64,000 bases of DNA from Pyrrhoderma lamaoense (lineage: Eukaryota > Basidiomycota > Agaricomycetes > Hymenochaetales > Hymenochaetaceae). The first letter of the stretch is position 1. Every line of letters begins with the position of its first letter. Positions 21,169-33,956 of the stretch are shown one piece after another. The position numbers were made by a program, and so were the translations under genes. Under the pieces are notes generated by a model. The model ran no database searches and was not told where the DNA came from. It was given only the letters and a program-made list of their open reading frames with translations. The stretch lies in assembly GCA_002794735.1 (NCBI GenBank), contig NBAZ01000028.1, forward strand, positions 1 through 64,000, given 5' to 3'.

Positions 21169-24123
21169 CAAGTCGAAATGATGCTTCCCAATGTATGAGC
21201 TACTTCTGGTAAGCTGCTCGATCCATGATTTGAATCTTTTCAGAGAAAGATGATCGTTCTAAAGGTGATGCGATATCGTCGGGGATGGAATTTATAAGGA
21301 GTTCTTTGTGATGATCGTATTCCATCTGGGTTACATATTGCCCCTAATCGGATGAAAAGACGCGTGGAATGACTTTTCTTGTCTACGTGTTGATTGTATA
21401 CTCACATACGTGTTACTATAGCACACTGATACATAGAAGATAAAAGCATGAAAGAGTGTGATAAAATTTACTCCTCTGTAGACGTGGGGAAGAGAGCTTT
21501 CCATTCCACATTCACTAGTAGTCTGTGGTACTCCATGTCACATGGATGAAGTGTCTACAGTTAAAGTACTTCATATCTTTGATTGATTGTTACATATATG
21601 CCTCAAACACGCGCGAGGTCACAATCTGTTTGAAGATATTAATATCAACACAATACACATGTACCTTGTACGCCGGAGTTAACATCCTGGATTGAGAAGA
21701 GATAGTCACAAACTTCGTGATATGACTGCCTTAACTCTATCTTATACAATTGATGCTTACTTAAACCAAATCATAGCTCTCGTTGACATCATTATATTCT
21801 CTGCTTGACACCATACATAATAAAGGAGGTAGTATTATTTGATCAATCAGGATTACTAATGTCAGAGACCGGTCAAACTTCCACTTGGTCCTTGAATGCA
21901 GCACGCTCTTGCTCTCGAAGTCCCCACTTTCCATCCATTGCGGTGTGCAATGGAAGTCCTTCCATTAAAAAGCTTGAAAGAAGTCCAGCTGCACCAACCC
22001 CTACCAAGACAAGCCAGAAAGTCCTCAACCCCTCAGCGAATGCGTCTTGAACTTGATGTTTCAAAGGCTGTTGGAGATCTTTTATGATTGGAATAATTGA
22101 GTATGCGACAGAAGTGCCTCCTGGAAACTTGGATAAGAACTCTGATGGTAGTTTTGACGTTAATTGGTTCTGAAGGACTGTCCCTCCGACCGTGACACCC
22201 CAAATCTTATCATGAATTTTCAAATAAGCAAAGTATCTCAGTGATAATACTCGATAAATGAAACTGACCTGAGAGAACCAGCGAACGAACATAAAGAATG
22301 CAAGTGCGTTTGCATTATACTCAGGAGGGAGAGGAGCAAGCACAGGGAAGAAGCATATTGTAAGCATGATTCCCAATCCTAGACCCGAGAAAATCTGGAA
22401 ACCAATCAGCTCTCCAGTGGAGCTATCAACATCAAGCATCGAGAGAAGGCCTGCACCAAGTATGAGTGATACCCAACCTGTCCAGAGCTGGGGGCGATAT
22501 CTGCCAGACTTAGCCACACTCAACCCTGCCACTATACCAAATGGCATAATAGTAAATGCAAGACCGAAAATATCAACACCTGATCGCGTTGGAGAGGCCT
22601 CTTTGCAGGCCTGGAAATAACTTGGAAGATAAACTATAAGGAAAGTTAGACTAAACTGGGTATTGGGTAGGGTAAATTTGATACGTCACATATGATACCA
22701 AGTAGATAAAAGTTACCAAAAAATGCTTGTATATACCCAGCAATAGTTTCTCGAGAAGACAATATTTGCAGAGGAACCTACGCTTAGAGTCAAATCCAGC
22801 TTTTGAGTGTGAAGCATATGCAGCTTACAAGTGGTACTGTTGCTACATGAGCTTCGTATACCAGAAAGATGGCCACACCGGCCAATCCTGAAACTAACGG
22901 GACAAGAACTCTTGGAGACGACCAAGGGTACGTTATTCCTCCCCATGTTAAGGCTAACACGATAGCCGAGGTAAATAAATTATAAGAATATTTCCCCTAG
23001 AAACGTAAATGTCACCGAAAGAACCTGAATATTCGATCCCCACTCACACCCAGTCGAGTTTAAGAATTTTCTCTTTTATTGAGCTATGAGGAACCCTAAG
23101 ATCAAGATACTTTGCAGATATAAGAGCTGTAAGACCACAGATAGGAAGATTCAGGTCTCCAAAATGTTGTATTTATGATTAAAATCAATATTGAAAGTAC
23201 GTTGATACCATATAATAACTCACAGAAAAACCAACGCCATTGACCATGCTGAGCTAAAGATCCAGATACAACAGGAGCTATGGCCGTTCCAAATGCATAT
23301 GCTCTATAACAAATGGGTCAAAACAGGCCTCAGATTGGAAGGTAGTAGTAATGGTTGATGCTTACAATGCAATAAGGCCATTATACGTTCCACGCTCCTG
23401 AAGTGGTACAAGATCTGCAATAATAATCTGTGATAGTGATGTTATTCCAGCCGCACCCACCCCTTGAACGGCTAATTGAAGTAGAGAGATGATCAACAGA
23501 ATGACTCTTTTAAAACTAACAGACATCAAGTTCACCTCGTCCTGCTATCAGAAAATTGAGAGATGTAGCAGCACCACACAAAGCGCTACCTAATGCAAAC
23601 AGGAAGATCTGTGAAAGCATTACTAATCTCCTGCCGAAGACCTGATTGAAAGAAGAAAATGAGAAATAAGAAGTAGTCGTACAGGATATATCTATATACC
23701 TGGGCAAGGGCACCACTCATAGGAAGAAACGCTGTTGCAGCCAAGCTGTATGCACTACCGATCCACTCAAATTGTTCTCCATGAAGCTCGGCGATGATGA
23801 CTGGCGTTGCTGTACCAATTCCGGCCTAGTGATGTTTTTGTAAGTATAGTGCGAAATAATCAATAATTAACATACAATCTCGAGCATCATAAGAAACGAA
23901 GACAACATAATAGCTATGATGCACATCCAAAACTTGAAGTCTTTTGGCGGAGGGCTTGTATCCCTAATATCCCTTTTGGCCGAGTCTGCACTTAGGATTT
24001 CATGCACCGTAGGCTGGAGCAGTGCCTGCTCATCGTATGGATTATACGTATCACCTTTCTTTGTGATCTCAGAGACATCTTGGAGAGGGAGGGTATGGAT
24101 ACTTTGTGCCATAGTGGAGTGAA
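21169..24123 (-). repeat. right arm of the 2.95 kb near-identical inverted repeat
   Basis: Reverse complement of 6262-9216, colinear without gaps. The arm contains the second MFS gene complete with all introns, plus ~700 bp of its 3' flank. The two genes point toward each other (tail to tail). Confidence 0.95.
21873..24112 (-). CDS. MFS transporter, multidrug/toxin-extrusion (DHA-type) family, copy 2
   Basis: Exon for exon the mirror image of the gene at 6273-8512; every exon I compared gives an identical protein, so the description of that copy applies. The ATG is at 24112. Upstream of it the sequence is unrelated to that of copy 1 beyond about 10 bp, so the two identical proteins must have different promoters. 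An in-frame longer reading upstream (to about 24208) exists here only, and I do not favour it because copy 1 lacks it. The copy also carries the same questionable exon joint near 22980. Confidence 0.9.
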
Positions 24124-24610
24124 GGATACAAGGTCTAGGGTAATATTGATTAAGAATGAGTGTCACGTAAGATTTGGAATGTGTGAAGTGAGGCATGTTA
24201 TAAGCCATTCTTAGCTGCTGTGACTAATGCTATCATTGTAACGAGATAAATAGTAATGATGAACATCACTGCTAGCACCTGTACGAATCAAGTTGTGGGT
24301 TATATGTAGAATCACCGGAATTTGGCGCGAGAATGTGAAGCCACTGATTACTGTTTCATAAGAATGATTCGGAGATACTACGGTGACCTAATATTAAAGG
24401 TATGGGAGTTTACTAATAAAAGACCTAAATATCACAGCATCAAGCTTGAGTTGGGTTGGAAGTGATTTTCGCTGTGAACTAATTTCACCAAAAACTTGAT
24501 TTATAGAGCGCCTCAGGTAATCAATCTATAAAGGTAAACAGTGCACATGCGTTTCTTGCTCCGCCACTATAGGTGAGCTCGGTGCACTATTAATGGGCTG
24601 AGAATGCCAC
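24124..24610. other. intergenic stretch, no gene seen
   Basis: About 490 bp between MFS copy 2 and a NACHT fragment. It includes the unique promoter of MFS copy 2. No other feature seen. Confidence 0.4.
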
Positions 24611-25400
24611 GTGTCTTTCCATAATCAAGCCCTAGAAAGTTGCCGATCTCCATGTACGATAGTTGCTCCTTCACTGCGTATGAGCAACGAGAATACCTTT
24701 GAGAAATCGTTCTTCATATCTTTGCCCCAATCAAGCAAAGTTTCAAATACTGCCGCGTACAAACCACCAAGTGATAGTGACTTGGAGTTGACCAAACGCT
24801 TCAGCTCTCCCCCCATATTTCCTCTCTTACTTTCCATGAGTCCCACTGCTGTTTTAGCCCATATAAACAGGCCCTTTGCAGATTCGCCGAGAACCCCCAT
24901 GTTCTCATTCCAAGGCCAGTCTGTTTCCACTACTATTCTACCACTGTCCCTCAACTTCCCCAGCTCATACTCAATATATCTTTGAACATCGCTTTGGGTT
25001 TCTATTGACCCGTGGTCAAGCCATCTGCTGCGTAATCACAATCTCTCTAGTGATCCGGGTGTTCCAATGTCCTCTTCTGGCCTACTGGTGACGAGGAAGA
25101 CGTAGTTAGAAGGTAGTGTCCGCAGATTCTCCTTGATCAGTTTGATATACGGCTTTCGAGTCTCTCTATCCCCACACTCGTCCAATGCATCGAGGACGAT
25201 AAGGGTATTATACTGTATTTTTTCTTTTTCTAATACTGCATGAAGCGGTTCATATAGCAAGATCTCGAAAAACCTATTTGGCGTTGCGGACTCGACTTCA
25301 TTATGGTCAAGCTGTGCTTTGACAACCTTAGCAAGTGCCTGGTTCTGCTTTGCTAGACCCCAGGCGATAGTGCGAAAAATGAGAGAAAACTAGCTAACCA
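24611..25400 (-). pseudogene. NACHT-domain fragment of an NLR gene, truncated at both ends
   Basis: Minus-strand pieces match the middle of the family's NACHT domain: LAWGLAKQNQALAKVV-like DNA at 25310-25400, MLYEPLHAVLEKE, the Walker B stretch LIVLDALDECG (25180-25215), LVTSRPEED, then after a break WPWNENMGVLGESAKGLFIW, ELKRLVNSKSLSL and WGKDMKNDFSKVFSLL. The P-loop and everything N-terminal to it are missing, and the copy stops near 24620 before the WD repeats. The break near 24950-25040 shifts the frame. A dead remnant 1 kb beyond the 3' end of the complete gene at 26376-31465. Confidence 0.85.
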
Positions 25401-26375
25401 AGGGCTTCTTGGTAATTTAAAACGAACCTCGAAGGATATAGTAAGATGCCATGGCTGAATTGCTTGAGCTAGATTATACAACTCATAGACAAGAAGGGTG
25501 GGGAGCTAAACTCAGGAGGGAAAAGGCTGAGCTCAGTCATATCGGTACTGCCTTAAGACTCGTTACTGTTAAATTACTTATGTGTAGCTTGTAACGTAGG
25601 ATGAAACCATGGAGTTTGGAACATGGTTAGAAAATATCTGAGTAGCTATCAGAAAAGGCATCTCCTCTATGATTGGATGCCTATCAATTGTTAGTTTAAC
25701 GTTAAGATAGTCAGTCGTTAGTATGATATAACAACACACGTAATAACCCCACAGAAGCCAAGGGTGTGATTGTTGGGTCAGGGTTGAACCAGTCGTCAAA
25801 TCAAGCCTTGGTAGGAATGAGATCGAACGAAACAAAGTGAATACTGTATTCTGCTAGTTCAGATGCTTTCAAAAGATGACTTAAATTAACAAAAAATCTG
25901 TCCGTGGTTTAATTTATTGATGGCATGATATATCAGCACAAGTGAAAGTAAACGAGTCTACTATCGTATATTCGTAAGCATATGAAGCAAATAAATATGA
26001 GAAACAATATTGAAACTATCTGTAGCCGTAACCGCTTGCGTTTTCTTACTTATACCTTCCAATCGTAAATATCTCTATATCGATCTCCTGACAACTCATT
26101 CTGGGATTCCTGGTAAATTCAAATTGTGCAATTTCCATCGTTTACAAACCAGATTAATAAAAGCGCCATGGACTATCTCATTGAAATAGCGCTAGTGATA
26201 TGATACACTTGAGGCATATGCACACAGGTATAATCAATTGATACATATGATAGTAGTATATACTAGTACACATTGATTCTACAGAATAACACATGTTACA
26301 AAGAAGTGGTCAAGTGCGTGTGATGGAAAGACGAAAAAGTTCGAAAACTAGGAAGGTATAGATGAAAGTATATTA
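25401..26375. other. intergenic stretch, no gene seen
   Basis: About 970 bp, AT-rich. It holds the 3' flank of the large minus-strand NLR gene. No gene, RNA or repeat recognised. Confidence 0.4.
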
Positions 26376-29300
26376 TCAGGATGCCATATTTGTTGGAGTA
26401 CCTGTATTGAACGAGGAGAAACACGTAGTCCATTGATCACCTTGATAGTCTGATAAGTGTAATTTTGTCGAAAAGCGCGTATTCAGCGTGCGCGGCCCAT
26501 GTACGAGGGAGCGACGAAGATCTGAAGGAATCCACATCAACAAGTCACCATTACTTCCAATCAGCCATCCGTCATCTTTCAGCTGATAGACCTTTCCTCC
26601 TGATTTTATATTTACAGACCAGACATGGATTGTTCCATCAATGGAGCTTGAGGCAAACTTTATATATTCACTGTCAGACGTAGTAGATGCAGCGAGAGAG
26701 GTGACAGACGACGCAACACGAGATTGAAAGAATAAGTCTCCAGTTAATGCGTTCCATACGTAGATATTTTTATCAGATGATCCAGAAATTAACCACTTTC
26801 CATCAGGGAAAAGGCAAACTGAGGATACATTGTCTTCGTGGTCTGATACTGATCCGCACACTGCTTGACCAGTTTCAGTGTTCCAGACCCGTATTGTATT
26901 GTTGTTTAATCCGGAGACGATATATAATACATTGTGGGAGTAGGTGGCAGAATATACCGGACCACTGAGATCTAAAGAGGAAAGTAGATTGCCATTCAAG
27001 GCATCCCAGATATGCACCGTTTTATCAGCTGATCCAGAGACAATCTTCTTTCCATCAGGGGAGTAATAAACTGAGTCGACAGTCTTTGTATGTCCAATGA
27101 GCGTCTTCTCAGACAAAGATCCTTTTGTGAAGTTCCATATACGTATTGATTTATCGTTTGAGCCCGAAGCAAGACAAAAACAATCAGGAGAAAAAGTGAG
27201 GGAAGAAACCCAGCCTATATGACCGTTACAGGTAACAAAGTTATCGTCGATCATTGTCCATATTCGTATCGATCTGTCGGCTGATCCCGAAGCGAAGTGA
27301 TTTTCGTTAGCTGAAAATGCGACTGACGTAATCCAAGCACGATGACCTTTCAAGGGACCTTTGAGTAGATCTCCATTTTCAATATCCCATACGCATACAC
27401 TATTATCATCGGAGCCGGAGACGAGAAATTTTCCAGATTTTGGTGAGATCGCAATTGCTCTGATTCTACTTGCTTGTCCTTCAAGCTTTGAATCATTCTC
27501 CCCTTTTTCGAGGTCCCAGGTCCTGATCGTCCCGTCAAGCGACCCCGAGGCGAAGTGTCTGCAATCTGGTGCGATAGATATAGACTCAACTAGATTTATA
27601 TGGCCTTCGAACAATTTTGGAGGCGCGTCGTTGTCTTCTGCATTCCACACTCTTACTATTTTATCCTGGGATCCCGATAAAATGTATTTCCCATCACGAG
27701 AATACACTACAGCTGTTACAACGCTCATTCCGTGTCCGGAGATAGTACGCAGTACTTTGCCAGTTGATATTTCCCATATGCGAATAGAGCAGTCAAGTGA
27801 CCCTGATGCAATTTTATCACTTTCTGGAGTGAAAGATAGTGAGTAAACTGAACCCGCGTGGCCATTATATGGGCCTGAGATCATCTTTCTACTTTGTACG
27901 CTCCATACAATGATCGTTTTATCCGCCGATCCTGACGCAATATAACATCCATCGGGTGAGAACATGACACTAAACACGCAATCTTTATGCCCTCTCATTG
28001 GATCCCCGACCGGTGTCCCATACTGAGCAACCCATAACCGAACAGTCCCATCATAAGAACCCGATGCTATATATCTCTCGTCCTTAGAAAATGCGACGGA
28101 GTTGACCTTTCCCGAATGTCCAACGAGTGGTTCACAAACGCTCTCACCAGTGACTGCATTCCATACTCGCACAGTCTTATCCCAAGACCCCGACGCAATA
28201 AATCTCCCGTTAACAGAGTATGCGACACTCTTAACGTATCGGGAATGTCCCGAAGTGGACCCAGGAGTCGTCTACCACTTACTATATCCCAAACCTCAAC
28301 AATACCAGTGACTGAGCCCGATACAACTCGTCTACCATCGGAGAGTATGAAATAGAATTGACAGGACTGCCGATGTCTATATGTTTAATGCATGTCAATT
28401 GGGGCTTGTCACCACTAAATTCGACACTCGTTAGTGATTTTGATTGCTTGGAGTAGTGTCTAGCGATGATGGAGTCCTCCCTCATCATCGGGAGGAATGT
28501 CATGTACAAATGGGGGCTACTTTGAGAGATGGGTTCCATGAATCTGAGGAGATGATAGTGGGCATCTTGAAGAAATGCAGATAGTTGCGCGTGTTTATTC
28601 TATGCAGATGTTAGTTATAGTCTTGACATGTCATAGATTAACTCACTCCTATCCAGGCGATGGAATTTTCGAGCGATGGTAGAAGGAAAGTGTATAACGA
28701 ACCTGTGAGACTGAGGGCCTCGGTCCAGTATAACAGTCTGGTGAACGCAAATGTTTGAGTTTGATTGAGTAGATCATCCGAGTAAGGGGATTCTCGTAAA
28801 TGAGAAGCCCAATGCCGACAGGCATATAATAGGGACGTAGATATATTGTCTTTTATACGCTTTCCAAGCCCGGGTATGTCCCTATTCAATTTGTATGATG
28901 TCTCCAGCTCACAGATGTTGAACCGAAGCCCTTCCATAGACTCGAAGCATCGCATCGAGATGTGTACCTTCTCTCTTCTCTCTTCAATGAACCATGCCTT
29001 TCCACTTGCCCCTTCCGACATCAGATAGTCATAGAGCGAAGTATGGTACAAGCGAACCGGTTGATCGGGCTCAAGTATAACTAATGAACGCAAACATTCA
29101 AGAATGCTCTGTGCCGTTCCATTGTCAAGTCCCATTAACGTATCAATAGACGTAGCTGAAAGCTGCTCTTTACTAAACATAATTAGTGAAAACACTCTCG
29201 GAAGGTCTCTTGTAGTAGCATCGTCCCAATCGATAGAGTTTTCGAGTGCAGTCGCGTATAGATCGTCAAGTGTTAACATCTTTGTGTTTACTAATCGCTT

Positions 29301-31465
29301 CAATTCGCTCGCCTTGTTTTGTTTCTTGCTTTCAATAAGCCTCACAGCCGTTGCTGCCCAGATAAATAGACCACCTGCAGCATTACCTAGGATCTCCATA
29401 CTCTCTTCCCATGGCCAGTCTGGCTCTAGTAGTAGCCTACCGGCCTTCCTTAACCTCTCTAACTCGGTTTTAATGTACGTCAGGACATCACGTTTAGCAT
29501 CATCTGTGTCGTGTCCAAGCCATATACTATATAGTCCTAACCCCTTCAGCTCTTCAGACGAGGCAATATCCTCCTCAGGTCTAGTCGTGATAAGAAAGCG
29601 GTAGTTGGGAGGTAATGTTCGTAGCTTTTCCTTGATCAGTCTGATATAAGGCTTCCGGACTCCCTATTTCCGCACTCGTCTAACGCGTCGAGGATGGTGA
29701 GAATGTTGGTTTTCATTCCCTCCTTCTTTACTACAGCTTGAAGAGGCTCATATAGCAAGACCTCGAATATCTTATCTGGTGTGATTGATTCGAGATCGAT
29801 ATTATCAAATTGTGCACTGATGGCTTGAGCGACAGCCTGGTCATGTCTTGCTAAGCCCCACGCAATAGTTTGAAAGATGAAAGAAGGCTCGCTCTTTCCT
29901 CTCATAAAGTACTGATGCGAGCCAAGCTGCCAGCTCTCACATGATTCTGCGACTGTTGTTGCAATCGTACTTTTACCCGTACCGGCATGTCCGAGAATAT
30001 AGAGTACATTCGGCATATCCTTGTTCTGCACCCATTCCTTGATTTCTTCTAAAAGATTAGCTCTTGTTCCCTCCAAACACCGTCGGCGTTCTCGCCCACC
30101 CTCATGCTTTGGCTGAAGTTTTCGTCTCAGTTCTATGGATATTCAATCTATAAGCTGTTATCGATAGCGTTCAGGATCTGAACACACCTTCTCTGAGTGC
30201 CCTTATTTCCACTTCAATAATGCCCTGTCTCTCAAACGCTGTCATCAGATCTGTCTTCAAACCTAATAATGTAGCCTCTAGGTCAGCTATTGCAGCTTTC
30301 TTGTTCTGCAAAACTGCACGGACTAAAAATATTATCGAATTAACAAGTGAGATAGCGGTCACTTTATCCAACCTACATATAAACCTTTTTCGTGTATAGT
30401 CTTGTAAGAGAATGCTGCACTGTGTGATAAACTCGAGAAGATTGACGATGACTAAACGCAAGGAATCGGATGGGTTGTTAAAAATGGAAGTGTCTCTAAT
30501 AACGGAGAATAATCCCATCAGATTCTTTACTAGTTCCCTAATCCGATTATCGATATTAATTTGAGCAGCGATTATCTTATTCAACTAAGTATGAAATGTT
30601 CGATGCCATTATCTAGAAACCTCACCTTTAGGAATGCGGTTGTTATACACCACGTTAATTTCAAGTATGGGCTCGCCTATAATCATTATAGTCAATATAG
30701 ACTAAGGGTGTAAATCAGTCTGAAAATGCTCACGTCCGCTATACTGTCTCCAAATTCAACGAAGGCAGCGATACTATAGCCCAATTCCACCAGCGATTGG
30801 CACGCCTTGCTTTCTGCTACGCGCTTTGCCGTATCGAATAAAGTGTTAACACTTTCCTCAAAGTCAGTTAAATTAGAAGGATGGATGTCCAGCAGGGCAT
30901 GAGCAAGATTTATGAGAGTCAATTCAGCATTCTTCATTTTATTCGATGGTTGAAGGCTTAAGAATAGTGAAGGTGATCCTGAATTTGATTGTAGAGATAT
31001 GCGAACATCTATTTTACCTTCGTCAACGCATAAAGATGAGAGAATACAACATCACACTTACCTTCGCCATTTTCTCTGAGTATCTCTTCTAATGAGCATT
31101 CTTTATCTCCAATACTAGTATCTATCAATGCCTCCTTCATTAATTTGATTGTGAATTTATTCTCGCTATCCGAGCATGCGCATGAGCTTGTTTACAAAGA
31201 GCCAAAGTTAGCTTCGAGAACAGATCTGAGCTGATGACTAATTAACATACATTGGAAAAGTCTCATTCCACTCGGGCGGTAATCTATTCAGAGAGCTTGT
31301 TCTACAATTCTCATTTCCGAAAGCTATTCTAACGTATAGGGCTGGCGCTTTAGACTTCCCGGAGACTGTTATGTCCGATCTTGATACTAAAAGGGATATT
31401 CAATCAACCAAGAGCCGTTTGGGGAATATTCGAAACAAACCTCGAAGAGTGTAAAATGAGGTCAT
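26376..31465 (-). CDS. C2-NACHT-WD40 (HET-E-like) NLR protein, near full length, three 1-nt frameshifts
   Basis: Start ATG at 31465 on a 25-nt exon (MTSFYTLR), spliced to a C2-like domain (SRSDITVSGKSKAPALYVRI, RTSSLNRLPPEWNETFPMY, then ECSLEEIL and KIDVRISLQS, ~residues 1-115). Next is an all-helical region (31000-30170: KNAELTLINLA, RIRELVKNLMGLF, FLVRAVLQNKKAAIADLE), then NACHT with Walker A GHAGTGKST (~29985), Walker B LTILDALDECG and TTRPEED. Then 14 WD repeats (28370-26600), i.e. two seven-bladed propellers, and the tail DDGWLIGSNGDLL..WIPSDLRRSL. STAND NTPases of this type trigger cell death on non-self recognition in fungi. Against intact paralogs single bases are missing near 28250, 28338 and 29667; all else is open. 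Either a recent pseudogene or sequencing errors. Confidence 0.85.
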
Positions 31466-33183
31466 GATCGGGGTATTTTCATTTGTTACGAGGGGGAGGG
31501 TTGAGTGAGGGATGGAGAGATTGTCCCCTTGTCATATTGATCTGCCTCAAGACAATGTGATGGATAGTAAAAATAGAAAAGCGTGGGGATTGATTAAAAT
31601 CGAATAGATGCTGAGGCTAGGGCTGCCAATTACGTAAAATGAACATCTATCAGACTTACTACCTATTATCTTATATACCACATTCAGTTTCACTAACGCT
31701 CGGTAATATGATTTTCCCCAGCTTCCATAATGGCTTCATGAGCTCGAGTTACACACGTGAGTATATAGAAAATTCGATATTCGACTTCCTAATATCTCTT
31801 TGGATCTCGATTGTACGTATTTGCGAGTATACATGCGCTACTTAGGTATAAACGTTTTAGCAGGAAACACTGATGTCGCTGCAAAAATATGTAAGATAGT
31901 ATCGAGAACTAAGAGGGCAAAGGCATAGTCAACCATAATGGTCTATTAGTGGGGCATTAATCTAGTGGAGCCTTGATTTCTTCTTGGACTGGACAAGTGC
32001 CACGCCGGATATCTCCGACAATAATTTTATTTCTCTTCTTCATTGGTGCATTTTTACGGAGTAGATGAAACGATAGTTTTAAGTTTAGGACTGTGCACGC
32101 ATGAACTTATTGTAGATGACTAGTATACACATACCCTTGGTCCCTTCTTCCAAGGAATCGACTATCATGTCATATTTGTTTTGCTTGTATTGGAAATATA
32201 TAAGAGCATCGCTACAAATACTTTCTGAAACGTTGTTCTCGTCTTCGCAATCATCACGCGACGGCCCAACTGCATCAACGATCTCTTCGGGATCCTCTTC
32301 ATACCTTTCATTCTCTCCGGGATCCTCTGGGTGCACGGATGTTTCGTAGCTCAGGCCCTATATTAATAATGCGTTGTGTGTATATCGATTGAAGTTCATA
32401 TGACGAGGTCTGGTTTAATCTAGCTACAACAGAATTTCCGCCGTACGTACATCCGTGAAGCAGGTTCAACTGTATCATGTTTCCTCCAAAGTCAATCCAA
32501 TAGCTTCCAGGTCGCTATGAATATACTCCTATCTCTTACTTTCGTTCTACGAGCTTCCTTATCTTGTAATGAGCTTTCTTATCTAACTGACATGCCTTCA
32601 GAAGTCTCTGAAAGAGCTATTAAACAGAAAGATCAGATACTGACTGATTTCTAGACTATATAGCACATTGTACATGTGTACGTAATCGCTTCTCACAGAT
32701 ACATTGCCAGCGTTTTCAGGGACGCAGTCCCATGTTGGCTATCTGGCATAAAAAGGAGGAGTATATTGAAATCACTCTATACTCTGATAGTGTCAACAGC
32801 AATTTTGTTCTGTTACGCCATGCCAAACATAAACATAAAGGGTCGGAAATTGAAAGTGAGGTGAATGTTCCTCCTTAAAAAGTACGATGCGAACTATGCT
32901 GTTTTCTACTTTGACGTGTTTCTATGAAGACCGTAGCGACTAATCATTTTCCTGCGCCAGTCTGTATGAGTCTCCGATCACTAATATACATCGATTAAAA
33001 ATATACAAAATATAGAATGACTTATTGTATCTATACGGACTATCAAAGTATTTTCCTTAAGTGTTGAGGGGGATATACATGTGTTATCAATGTTGAGTCA
33101 AGCTTATACACTTGTATCTTGGTTAAGGTAAGTGAAGGAACTTAAAACTAGATAACACGTTTAGCAAGCTTGAGGAAGGTTAG
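31466..33183. other. intergenic stretch with no confident gene
   Basis: About 1.7 kb. An acidic minus-strand frame at 32336-32085 (HPEDPGENERYEEDPEEI, then SICSDALIYFQYKQNKYD) has coding-like composition and could be one exon of a small gene, but I cannot extend it. The region next to 31466 is the promoter of the large NLR gene. Confidence 0.35.
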
Positions 33184-33956
33184 TTACTCAACATCAATAT
33201 AGTCTGAAGTACGTGAAGCTAAAATCTCTCTCATCTCCTCAATATCCTTTCTCTCCTCGGGTTTTCCATCAATCTCAACCATATAGATCTGCCCGTATAA
33301 TGCACTGTTCAAAAAATCATTAACTTTCACCACCTTCTCCGGCTCTCCACCAAGCTTATACTTGAATTTTTTCAGAACAATATTGTATAAATCAGACGCC
33401 GAGTCAGCTTGTCTTGTAATGCGGCGATCTTCTCCAGTTAACTCCAACATACTGTAAGAGAAGCATACATGTTAATTTCATCTATAACAGTGTAAGACTA
33501 GTACTAGCTCACGCTTTGTCACAGGCTTCACGATATATACGTATGTAATCTTCTCCTGCTAGTTCTTGATCTTGAACAACTAGAATAGCATAGTAGAATG
33601 CAACTGGGATCTGTGAAGTCTATATAAGATGAATTTAGTGAAGCGAGGCGATAAAAGCATTAGGGTTACTCACTCAAGATAGTCCGTGGTACTATCCACC
33701 ATTGCATATCTGTCCTCAATCATTTTATGAAATGCGCGTCGCTCTTCTTCATTATTTGCATTGGGTCTTGAGTAGAGGCGTCCCGGACCCCATTCTCCCT
33801 GGGCGATTGCATTTATACGTTTGAATTCTGCCTCTGGAATATTTGATTCACGGAGGCGATCAGCAATTCTCTGGAATCCACGGTGTAGCGATAGAGCCTA
33901 TCCCTGAGCTCATCAATGACATCGGGAGGCAGTCTGGTTCGACGAGTACGAGGCAT
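33184..33956 (-). pseudogene. inverted copy of the small conserved protein gene at 37.4 kb, one frameshift
   Basis: Three exons mirror the gene at 37421-38200. ATG at 33956 with its own N-terminus (MPRTRRTRLPPD), then RDRLYRYTV. At about 33882 this copy has GTGGATTCC where the other has GTGGGATTCC, so one G is missing and the frame ends within ~20 codons. Otherwise the exons are the same, including the last one (LELTGEDRRITRQADSAS, KYKLGGEPEKVVKVNDFL, ending SDYIDVE). Splice sites are conserved. Either this copy is dead or the missing G is a sequencing error in a GGG run. Confidence 0.8.
33203..33935 (-). repeat. left arm of a second inverted gene duplication
   Basis: Reverse complement of about 37448-38182, with only a few base differences and small indels. 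The identity starts inside codon ~9 of the gene and stops a few codons before its stop, so it covers almost exactly the coding region with its introns. The arms are ~3.5 kb apart and the genes are divergent (head to head). Confidence 0.88.

Noticed and set aside
27361..27846. Long plus-strand frame opposite WD repeats (161 codons), and similar frames at 52766-53113 and 43249-43497
   Set aside because: WD-repeat coding DNA often leaves antisense frames open because of its repeated codons; these follow the repeat period and are not genes.
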